Source of the DNA: an uncultured Actinomycetes bacterium
GTDB lineage: Bacteria > Actinomycetota > Acidimicrobiia > Acidimicrobiales > Acidimicrobilacustridaceae
DNA: 14,646 nucleotides
Assembly: GCA_945957335.1 (NCBI GenBank)
Contig: CAMFLJ010000061.1
Coordinates: 1 to 14,646 of the forward strand
Reading direction: 5' to 3'
Shown here one piece after another: positions 8,669 through 14,646 of this stretch. Both the position numbers and the translations under genes were made by a program. The notes beneath the pieces are model-generated. The model saw only the letters and a program-made list of their open reading frames with translations. It did not search any database and was not told the origin of the DNA. Numbering within the stretch: position 1 is the stretch's first letter; every line of letters begins with the position of its first letter.

Positions 8669-10264
8669 CTACTTGCTGGCGTCGACCGGTGTGATGGTGT
8701 CGGGCGTGGTGCCGGCGGCCGGGGTGCCGAGGGCGTAGAGCTTGCCGCCGCGGGTGGCCAGGTAGATCCGGCCCTTCCAGACGGCCGGGGTGGTCTCGAT
8801 GCAGCCGTCGAGCTTCACGGTCCACTTGAGGGGCGGGTCGATGCGGGGGTCGCTCACGTCGTAGGCGTTGAGGTTGCCCTCGCAGTCGCCCTCGATGAGC
8901 GTGTCGTCGACCACCACCGGCGAGCCCCAGGTCTGCGATCCGAGGTCCTTCTCCCAGATCTTCTCGCCCGTCGCCATGTCGACGCCGAGCACGCGGCCGC
9001 CGTTCGTCGCCCAGTAGGACACGCCGTCGCCGAGGGCCGGGGTGGCCCAGATGCCCGCCTTGCCCGCGCCCTGGTCGGGGAGCGACCACACCAGCGGGTC
9101 GTCGGGCTTGCTCGGGTCGAGCTTCATCATCTGCCCCACCGTCTGCGAGCGCGAGTTGTGGACCTCCCACTCGCTGCCCACGTAGAGCATCCCCTGCTTG
9201 TCGATCACGATCGACGCGTCGGTGTCGTCGCCGGTCCAGAACCGGAACACCCGGGTGGGGGTGACGCCCTGCTTCAGGCCGCTGATGTCCCAGCCCTGCA
9301 CGAGGCCGGAGGAGTTGGCGAAGTAGACGGTGTTGCCCGAGATGGCCACCGAGTTCTCGATCGAGAAGTGCTTCGGCGGCGCGTCCTTGATGAGCTGGTC
9401 GTCCCACCCCGGGGTCTTGAACACGATCTGCGGGTTCACGGTGACCTTGCCGGCGGCGTCGTAGCCGCGGTTGAGCTTCACGATGTAGAACCAGCTGTTC
9501 TCGCCGCCCTCGAACAGGTAGTCGTCGAGCACGAGTCCGGCGCCGTCCCAGTCGTCGTTCCAGACCTGCTGCACGCCGTTCTGGTAGGCGTTGAGCTTCC
9601 ACAGCACCTCGGCGGTGTCACCCCGGTCGGTGGCCACGACGTAGAAGTTGTCGTCGCGCGAGCCCTTGTAGCTCAGGGGGTAGCCGTCGGGGTCGGTGCT
9701 CATCGAGCCCTTGGCCAGGTCGCCGGTCTTGTAGGTCTTGACCAGCTCCTTGCCGGTGTCGGCGTCGAGCCAGTGCAGGCCGTAGTCGTAGCCTCCGAAG
9801 GAGAGCCACGTCTTGCCGTCGCGCTCGAACACGTTGGGGTTGCCGGTCCAGCCGTCGCCGCACCACGTCTGGGTGTTGGTGCCCTCGCTGGACTTGCCGC
9901 ACATGTTCCCGTTGGGCCCGCCGTAGGTCCAGAGGACCTGCGGGTTGTCGGGCACCGGGCCCTGGCCGTACCACGAGCGGGTGGGGTTGCCCCGGAAGGT
10001 GAGGTAGCCGACGGTCTTGGTGGCCCACGGCTCCTGCGACGACGCCGGGTTCACCCAGCCGTCGTAGGGAGCGAGGGTGGTCGTGGTGGTCTCCTCGGCG
10101 ACGGCCTCGGTGGGCCCGTCGCCCGCAGCGGCGGCCTCGCCGGTGGTCGAGGAGCTGTCGCTGCGGCCCCGCCACGACACGAAGCCCCAGATCATCACCA
10201 GCACCACGACCGCACCGACCAGGGCCAGCCACGGCGCCCGGTTGGGCCCGTTCGCCTTCGACAT
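8669..10264 (-). CDS. Membrane-anchored PQQ-like beta-propeller protein
   Basis: A 531-residue protein with a single N-terminal membrane helix (about residues 11-31, PWLALVGAVVVLVMIWGFVSW) after a short basic end, so the bulk should lie outside the membrane. A Ser/Thr/Ala/Glu linker (33-66, with EETTTTT) leads to a propeller domain from about 70 to 513. Repeats of PQQ/BamB-like style are visible: LHWLDADTGKELVKTY, RVLGVDMATGEKIWEKDLG and GRIYLATRGGKLYAL. Four cysteines (122, 135, 461, 488) lie in the external part and could form two disulfides, one joining the first and last regions. No lipobox is seen. I see no catalytic residues of PQQ dehydrogenases, so a scaffold, binding or sensor role is as likely as an enzyme. 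The ATG at 10264 follows GAGGCGG and lies 26 bases after the prfC stop, so co-transcription with prfC is likely. Confidence 0.82.
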   Translation of the reverse strand: MSKANGPNRAPWLALVGAVVVLVMIWGFVSWRGRSDSSSTTGEAAAAGDGPTEAVAEETTTTTLAPYDGWVNPASSQEPWATKTVGYLTFRGNPTRSWYGQGPVPDNPQVLWTYGGPNGNMCGKSSEGTNTQTWCGDGWTGNPNVFERDGKTWLSFGGYDYGLHWLDADTGKELVKTYKTGDLAKGSMSTDPDGYPLSYKGSRDDNFYVVATDRGDTAEVLWKLNAYQNGVQQVWNDDWDGAGLVLDDYLFEGGENSWFYIVKLNRGYDAAGKVTVNPQIVFKTPGWDDQLIKDAPPKHFSIENSVAISGNTVYFANSSGLVQGWDISGLKQGVTPTRVFRFWTGDDTDASIVIDKQGMLYVGSEWEVHNSRSQTVGQMMKLDPSKPDDPLVWSLPDQGAGKAGIWATPALGDGVSYWATNGGRVLGVDMATGEKIWEKDLGSQTWGSPVVVDDTLIEGDCEGNLNAYDVSDPRIDPPLKWTVKLDGCIETTPAVWKGRIYLATRGGKLYALGTPAAGTTPDTITPVDASK

Positions 10265-10290
10265 CGCCGCCTCGCTCCGTGGGTGGTGGG

Positions 10291-11877
10291 TCAGCCGGCG
10301 CTGCCCTCGGCGACCAGGCGCTCGAGCACGAGCTCCGGGTGGTCGGACTCGAGCCGTTCGAGCCAGTACTGGCTCTCGAACAGCGCCATGAGCGTACCGT
10401 CCGACCTGCTCAGGATCCGGACCCCTCGCATCCCCTGCAGGGTGTCGGCCGACGTCCGGTCGGTGCGGCGGGCAATGCGGTAGCTGGTCGGCGACAGCTC
10501 GACGGGGGCGCCGAACTCGTTCTCGAGGCGGTACACCGCCACGTCGAACTGCATGGGGCCGACGGCGGCGAGCACCGGCGCGCTGTCGCCCTGGTCGACG
10601 TCGCGCAGCACCTGCACCACGCCCTCCTCGTCGAGCTGGGAGATGCCCTTGCGGAACTGCTTGAACTTGCCGGTGTCGCGCACCCGGGCCACCGAGAAGT
10701 GCTCGGGGGCGAAGCTCGGGATGCCGGGGTACTCGACGGGCTGGTCGATCCAGAGGGTGTCGCCCACCCGCACCTCGGTGGCGTTCACCAGGCCCACGAC
10801 GTCGCCGGGGTAGGCCTCCTCGAGGGTCTCGCGCTCGGAGCCGAACACCTGGTGGGCGTACTTGGTGGCGAAGGGCTTGCCGGTGGGCCCGTGGGTGATG
10901 ACCATGCCGCGCTCGAAGCGGCCCGAGCACACCCGCAGGAACGCGATGCGGTCGCGGTGCGAGGGGTCCATGTTCGCCTGCACCTTGAACACGAAGCCGG
11001 AGAAGGGCGCGTCGAGGTCGCGTGGCGTGCCCTCCGCGTCGTCGCGGGGCGACGGTGGGGGCACGAGGTCGACGACGGCGTCGAGCAGCTTGCGCACCCC
11101 GAAGTTGGTGAGGGCCGAGCCGAAGAACGCGGGGGTGGACTGCGCCCCGACGAACAGCTCGGCGTCGAGGTCGGCGCCGACCTGGGCGAGCAGGGTGATC
11201 TCGTCGACCGCGGCCGGCCACCCCACCCCCACCGCGGCCGCGGCGCGCGCGGGCTCGACGATCTCCTCCGGTGCCTCGGTGGCGCCGCGGGCCACGCGGG
11301 TGAACCGGGTGAACAGGCCGTCGCGGCGGTCGATGACGCCGCGGAAGTCGCCGGCGATGCCGACCGGCCAGGTGACCGGCGTGACGACGAGGCCGATCTG
11401 CTGCTCGATCTCGTCGAGCAGCTCGAGGGGGTCGCGGCCCGGGCGGTCCCACTTGTTGACGAACGTGAGCAGCGGGAGCTCGCGCTGGCGGCACACGTCG
11501 AACAGCTTGAGGGTCTGCGGCTCGATGCCCTTGGCCGCGTCGAGCACCATCACCGCGGCGTCGGCCGCGGCCAGCACCCGGTAGGTGTCCTCGGAGAAGT
11601 CGCGGTGGCCCGGGGTGTCGAGCAGGTTCACGACGCAGTCCCGGTAGGGGAACTGCAGCACCGTCGACGTGATCGAGATGCCGCGCTGCTGCTCGAGGGC
11701 CATCCAGTCGGAGGTGGCCGAGCGGCGGCCGCTGCGGGCCTTCACCGCGCCCGCCTCGCTGCTGAGCGCCCCGCCGTAGAGGAGGAACTTCTCGGTGAGG
11801 GTGGTCTTGCCCGCGTCGGGGTGGCTGATGATGGCGAACGTGCGGCGCCGGGTGGCCTCGTCGGCGGGGGTGGGCAT
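10291..11877 (-). CDS. prfC: Peptide chain release factor 3
   Basis: A 528-residue translational GTPase (E. coli RF3 has 529) that removes RF1/RF2 from the ribosome after peptide release. GTPase motifs: P-loop SHPDAGKTT (18-26), switch-I region QQRGISITST (63-72), DTPGH (87-91) and NKWD (141-144; E. coli has NKLD). RF3-specific features distinguish it from EF-G: the close match of the first domain (FAIISHPDAGKTTLTEKFLL), the short length without EF-G domains IV-V, and C-terminal stretches such as VGPMQFDV and SYRIARR. The ATG at 11877 begins the conserved N-terminus. It has no ribosome binding site but has TACCCT ending exactly seven bases before the ATG, consistent with leaderless expression. 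The longer open frame upstream overlaps the divergent hydrolase and is rejected. Confidence 0.95.
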   Translation of the reverse strand: MPTPADEATRRRTFAIISHPDAGKTTLTEKFLLYGGALSSEAGAVKARSGRRSATSDWMALEQQRGISITSTVLQFPYRDCVVNLLDTPGHRDFSEDTYRVLAAADAAVMVLDAAKGIEPQTLKLFDVCRQRELPLLTFVNKWDRPGRDPLELLDEIEQQIGLVVTPVTWPVGIAGDFRGVIDRRDGLFTRFTRVARGATEAPEEIVEPARAAAAVGVGWPAAVDEITLLAQVGADLDAELFVGAQSTPAFFGSALTNFGVRKLLDAVVDLVPPPSPRDDAEGTPRDLDAPFSGFVFKVQANMDPSHRDRIAFLRVCSGRFERGMVITHGPTGKPFATKYAHQVFGSERETLEEAYPGDVVGLVNATEVRVGDTLWIDQPVEYPGIPSFAPEHFSVARVRDTGKFKQFRKGISQLDEEGVVQVLRDVDQGDSAPVLAAVGPMQFDVAVYRLENEFGAPVELSPTSYRIARRTDRTSADTLQGMRGVRILSRSDGTLMALFESQYWLERLESDHPELVLERLVAEGSAG

Positions 11878-11884
11878 CCCGGCG

Positions 11885-11890
11885 AGGGTA
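11885..11890 (-). promoter_or_regulatory. -10 element for leaderless prfC transcript
   Basis: The minus strand reads TACCCT (a TANNNT -10 pattern), then seven bases, then the prfC ATG at 11877. In actinobacteria this spacing puts the transcription start at the start codon. No -35 was recognised. Confidence 0.55.
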
Positions 11891-11933
11891 CCGGTGGCCC
11901 CAGCGACCGGCGAAGACGGGCTCGGCGGCGACG

Positions 11934-11939
11934 TAGGCT
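11934..11939 (+). promoter_or_regulatory. -10 element for leaderless hydrolase transcript
   Basis: TAGGCT (TANNNT) is followed by exactly seven bases and then the GTG at 11947. The gene lacks a ribosome binding site, which fits a leaderless message. The layout mirrors that of prfC on the other strand. Confidence 0.55.
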
Positions 11940-11946
11940 CGCCGCC

Positions 11947-12870
11947 GTGCAGGGGGACCAGACGCGAGACCACCCGGGGGCCCGCCCACCCGACCGCACC
12001 GGTCGGGTCGACAGCAGCGGCCTGAGCCTCGCCGTCAACGAGTGGGGCGAGCCCGACGCGCCCATGCTCTGCCTCGTCCACGGCGGGTTCGACTTCTCCC
12101 GCACCTTCGACGTCTTCGCCCCGATGCTCGCCGACGGCGGCTGGCGGGTGGTGGCCTGGGACGCGCGCGGCCACGGCGACTCCGACCACGCCCACTACTA
12201 CTCGTGGGCCGCCGACGTGCGCGACCACCTGGCCGCCATCACCCAGCTGGCCGACGGCCCCGTGCCGGTGATCGGCCACTCCAAGGGCGGCGGCCAGATG
12301 CTCGACCTGCTCGACGCCCGGCCGTCGATCGCCACCGCGTTCGTGAACCTCGATGGGCTGCCCTCGCACTTCTCGGCGCCCGACATCAACGACCGCGAGC
12401 GCCGCCGCATGCGCCGCGACGACCTCACCTCAACGCTCGACCGCCGCCGCCGGCGCAACGAGCTCTCCCGCCGGCCCGACACCATCGAGGGCCTCGCCGG
12501 CCGCCGGGCCCCGATGAACCCGCGCCTCTCCCGTGAGTGGCTCGAGTACCTCGTCACCGTCGGCGCCCGCCTCGACGACGACGGCTGGCGCTGGAAGATC
12601 GACCCGGTGCTCCACCTCGGTGGCTTCGGCCCGTGGCGCCCCAACTGGTCGATGGAGCACCTGGCCAACCTCGACCTGCCGTTCCTCGGCGTGCTCTCCG
12701 GCGTGGTCGACGACCCCATGGGCTGGAAGAGCCGTCCCGGTGACATCGCCCCGTTCCTGCCGCCGGACGGCCGCGTCGAGTTCTTCGACGACATCGGCCA
12801 CTTCCTCCACATCGAGCAGCCGCGGCTGATCGCCGACATGGTCCTCGAGTTCCTGGAGCCGCTCCGATGA
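11947..12870 (+). CDS. Alpha/beta hydrolase
   Basis: A 307-residue cytosolic alpha/beta-hydrolase-fold enzyme; the substrate cannot be told from sequence. The oxyanion-side motif LVHGGFDFSRTF (43-54) and the strand-4 region WDARGHGDSD (71-80) are normal. The nucleophile elbow is VIGHSKGGGQ with Ser112, and the catalytic His is in DDIGHFLHIEQP at His285. The acid is probably Asp255 or Asp256 in the stretch after LGVLSG. An Arg-rich lid-like segment (about 150-190, with DRRRRRNELSRRPDT) lies between the core halves. The first 20 residues from the GTG are polar and Pro/Arg-rich and may be disordered. GTG 11947 is chosen because of the TAGGCT element seven bases upstream and because the frame before it is antisense to prfC. 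The stop overlaps the next gene's ATG by four bases. Confidence 0.9.
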   Translation: MQGDQTRDHPGARPPDRTGRVDSSGLSLAVNEWGEPDAPMLCLVHGGFDFSRTFDVFAPMLADGGWRVVAWDARGHGDSDHAHYYSWAADVRDHLAAITQLADGPVPVIGHSKGGGQMLDLLDARPSIATAFVNLDGLPSHFSAPDINDRERRRMRRDDLTSTLDRRRRRNELSRRPDTIEGLAGRRAPMNPRLSREWLEYLVTVGARLDDDGWRWKIDPVLHLGGFGPWRPNWSMEHLANLDLPFLGVLSGVVDDPMGWKSRPGDIAPFLPPDGRVEFFDDIGHFLHIEQPRLIADMVLEFLEPLR

Positions 12871-13520
12871 GCACCACCGAGATGCTCACCAGCGGCCGGC
12901 TGCAGCTCGCCCTCCACACCCTGAGCGAGGGGGAGGGCCGCCCGCTGCTGCTGCTGCACGGCCTCGGCGAGGTGTCGCCGGCCGAGCGCCCGTCGTGGAC
13001 CTCGATGTGGCCCGGGCCGGTGCTGGCCCTCGACTTCACCGGCCACGGCCGCAGCGACGTGCCGGTGGGTGGCGGCTACATGCCCGAGTCGCTCATGGCC
13101 GACGTCGACGCCGTGCTCGCCGCCAAGGGGCCGTGCACGATCGTGGGCCGCGGCATCGGCGCCTGGGTGGGCCTGCTGATCTCCGGCGCCCGGCCCGAGC
13201 TCGTCCGCGGCGTGGTGCTCGCCGACGGTGCCGGCCTGGTGGGCGGTGGGCCCCAGCCGCCGTCGCCCTACGTGCAGGTGCTGCCGGCGGCGGCGTACCC
13301 CACGCCCGACCCCTACGCCCTGCTCGAGCTGAGCCGCGACGTGCGCCCGCCCGACTACGCACTCGACTTCGTGCGCTTCGCGCTGGAGGGCTCCGACCTC
13401 GACCACCCCATCGTGGTGAGCGCCCGCAACCGGCCCGACTGGCTGGCCGCGGTGGCCGACGAGATCGACGTGCTCGACCTGCCCCTCACCGAGGCCATCG
13501 CCCTCTTCGCCGGCCTCTGA
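12867..13520 (+). CDS. Alpha/beta-hydrolase-fold protein lacking the catalytic serine
   Basis: A 217-residue protein of the alpha/beta hydrolase fold, coupled to the preceding hydrolase by an ATGA overlap. It keeps LLLLHGLGE (27-35) and ALDFTGHGRSD (54-64), but the nucleophile elbow reads VGRGIGAW (93-100), with Gly96 where Ser, Cys or Asp should stand; the codons GGC CGC GGC ATC GGC confirm it. No C-terminal GH motif for a catalytic histidine is present, and the protein ends about 50 or more residues short of a typical member. The frame is clean with no internal stop, so this looks like a maintained non-enzymatic relative rather than a decayed gene. It may bind a ligand or partner the active hydrolase next door; that is inference. 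Confidence 0.8.
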   Translation: MSTTEMLTSGRLQLALHTLSEGEGRPLLLLHGLGEVSPAERPSWTSMWPGPVLALDFTGHGRSDVPVGGGYMPESLMADVDAVLAAKGPCTIVGRGIGAWVGLLISGARPELVRGVVLADGAGLVGGGPQPPSPYVQVLPAAAYPTPDPYALLELSRDVRPPDYALDFVRFALEGSDLDHPIVVSARNRPDWLAAVADEIDVLDLPLTEAIALFAGL

Positions 13521-13537
13521 ACCGCCGCCGGCCCCGA

Positions 13538-13588
13538 TCGCTCACCGGCTCACCTGGTCAGGTCGTGCCTGACGACGTGAGCCAGCGA
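13538..13588. terminator. Bidirectional multi-segment hairpin between convergent genes
   Basis: Three nested stems: TCGCT (13538-13542) with AGCGA (13584-13588), GGCTCAC (13547-13553) with GTGAGCC (13577-13583), and GTCAGG (13557-13562) with CCTGAC (13568-13573), loop TCGTG. It fills most of the 77-base gap between the hydrolase-fold gene and the polyprenyl synthase, whose 3' ends face each other. Confidence 0.7.
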
Positions 13589-13597
13589 GGGGCGGTG

Positions 13598-14646
13598 TCA
13601 GGTGTCGCGGGCGGCGACGTAGAGGGCGAGCTCGTGCAGGGCGGCCACCGCGTCGGCCGTGAGGGGTGCGTCGTCGAGTGACGCCACCGCCTCCGCCGTG
13701 AGCTCGGCGATCGACCGCTCGATCTCGGCCCGGGCGCCGGAGTCGTCGATGAGCTGCTGGAGGGCGGTGACCTCGTCGGCCGAGAGGTCGGGGCTGCCCA
13801 CCCGGGCGAGCAGGGCGGCGTCGTCCGCGCCGGCGCGCTCGACGGCGATGGCGAGCAGCGGCGTGGGCTTGCCCTCGCGCAGGTCGTCGCCCACCGGCTT
13901 GCCGGTTCGGGCCTCGTCGCCGAACGTGCCGAGGATGTCGTCGCGCAGCTGGAACGCCTCGCCCAGCGGGGCCCCGTAGGCCGAGAGCGGACCGGCCAGC
14001 TCGTCGAGGCGTCCGGCCAGCGCCGCGCCCACGTGGAGGGGGCGCTCGATCGTGTACTTGCCCGACTTGTAGCGGGCGATGCGGCGGGCGGTGGCGAGGT
14101 CGGTGCCGCCGCGCGCCGTGCCGAGGACGTCGAGGTACTGGCCCACGTTGAGCTCGATCTTCAGCTCGTTCCACACGCCGAAGGCGGCCGCCGGCGCACC
14201 GGTCATCAGCCGGTCGGCGAAGACCTCGGCCAGGTCGCCGATGAGGATGGCGACGCCCTCGCCGAACCGCCGGGGCTCGCCCCGCCAGATCTCGCCGGTG
14301 TGGATGTCGTCGAACTCGACGTGCACCGTGCGCTCGCCGCGCCGGGTGGCCGAGCCGTCCATCACGTCGTCGTGCACGAGGGCGAAGGCGTGCAGCAGCT
14401 CGAAGGCGGCGCCGGTGTCGATGACGGCCGGGTCGGTGGGCGAGCCGCCGGCCCCGACGTACGCCCAGTGGCAGAACGCCGGCCGCAGCCGCTTGCCGCC
14501 GGCCAGCACGAAGCGGCCCAGCGCGCCGAGGGGCGCGGCGAGGTCGGGGTCGACCGCCTCCCACCGCCGGGCCTCGGCGTCGAGCACCTCGCGGAGGCGG
14601 GCCTCGACGGGCGCGGCGACGACGCTCAGCGCCGGGGGGACGGGGG
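13598..14646 (-). CDS. (E)-polyprenyl diphosphate synthase, probably 5'-truncated at window edge
   Basis: A prenyl transferase that adds isopentenyl diphosphate units to an allylic diphosphate in isoprenoid synthesis. Counting from the GTG at 14587: GGKRLRP (30-36), the first Asp-rich motif DDVMD (73-77) followed by GSATRRGE, the stretch RYKSGKYTIERPLHVG (172-187), and the second Asp-rich motif QLRDDILG (213-220) followed by GKPVGDDLREGKPTP. Phe68 and Ala69 occupy positions -5 and -4 from the first Asp motif. Together with the sequence style this suggests a C15-C20 product (farnesyl or geranylgeranyl), but chain length is not certain. The frame stays open from 14587 to the window end, and residues such as VEARLREV just before the GTG look like helix A of the protein, so the true start probably lies beyond 14646. 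The C-terminus is complete. Confidence 0.92.
   Translation of the reverse strand, partial: PVPPALSVVAAPVEARLREVLDAEARRWEAVDPDLAAPLGALGRFVLAGGKRLRPAFCHWAYVGAGGSPTDPAVIDTGAAFELLHAFALVHDDVMDGSATRRGERTVHVEFDDIHTGEIWRGEPRRFGEGVAILIGDLAEVFADRLMTGAPAAAFGVWNELKIELNVGQYLDVLGTARGGTDLATARRIARYKSGKYTIERPLHVGAALAGRLDELAGPLSAYGAPLGEAFQLRDDILGTFGDEARTGKPVGDDLREGKPTPLLAIAVERAGADDAALLARVGSPDLSADEVTALQQLIDDSGARAEIERSIAELTAEAVASLDDAPLTADAVAALHELALYVAARDT

Noticed and set aside
8669..11989. 1106-residue minus-strand frame that would fuse a protein to the front of the beta-propeller
   Set aside because: The part above 10264 is prfC read in the wrong frame and is Arg/Pro-rich. The propeller protein has its own ATG, ribosome site and N-terminal membrane helix.
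10279..12870. 863-residue plus-strand frame ending in the hydrolase
   Set aside because: The part before 11947 is antisense to prfC and is low-complexity. The hydrolase homology starts only after the GTG at 11947.

Overview
This is a GC-rich (roughly 70% by eye), densely coded bacterial window holding eleven protein genes, two of them cut by the window edges. Base composition, GTG starts, leaderless-looking starts and the protein styles (actinobacterial-type polyprenyl synthase, K+-independent H+-pyrophosphatase) suggest an actinobacterium. A deep lineage such as Acidimicrobiia is plausible, but that is an inference that could not be tested here. The first 48 bases are not genomic: they are the end of an Illumina P7 primer, an 8-base index and the Nextera read-2 transposon end. 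The left edge is therefore a library/assembly boundary.

Layout, left to right. (1) 49-1371, minus strand: a regulator-like protein with PRC-barrel and MgtE-N domains, overlapping by 4 bases a NRAMP-family metal transporter that is truncated by the adapter. (2) 1372-1611: divergent control region with a possible GlnR-type nitrogen box. (3) 1612-3569, plus strand: PII protein (glnK) and ammonium transporter (amtB), overlapping by 4 bases and closed by a strong hairpin. (4) 3741-4719: a small two-helix membrane protein of unknown function and a CoA-binding (YccU-like) protein, each followed by a hairpin. (5) 4830-7355, minus strand: a membrane H+-translocating pyrophosphatase with its own promoter. 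(6) 7570-8601, plus strand: a CDF-family zinc exporter. (7) 8669-11877, minus strand: release factor 3 (prfC) followed after 26 bases by a membrane-anchored beta-propeller protein. (8) 11947-13520, plus strand: two alpha/beta-hydrolase-fold proteins overlapping by 4 bases, the second without the catalytic serine. (9) 13598-14646, minus strand: an (E)-polyprenyl diphosphate synthase running off the right edge.

The genes are mostly housekeeping: nitrogen uptake with its PII gate, metal transport, pyrophosphate-driven proton pumping, translation termination and isoprenoid synthesis. No IS element, tRNA, rRNA, CRISPR array, phage gene or toxin-antitoxin pair was seen, and no stretch over 300 bases lacks a gene. 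No clearly new multi-gene system is visible. The points most worth a second look are the hydrolase/pseudo-hydrolase pair, the back-to-back leaderless promoters at prfC, the NRAMP gene with its PRC/MgtE-N partner, the C-terminal extension of the pyrophosphatase, and the unremoved adapter.
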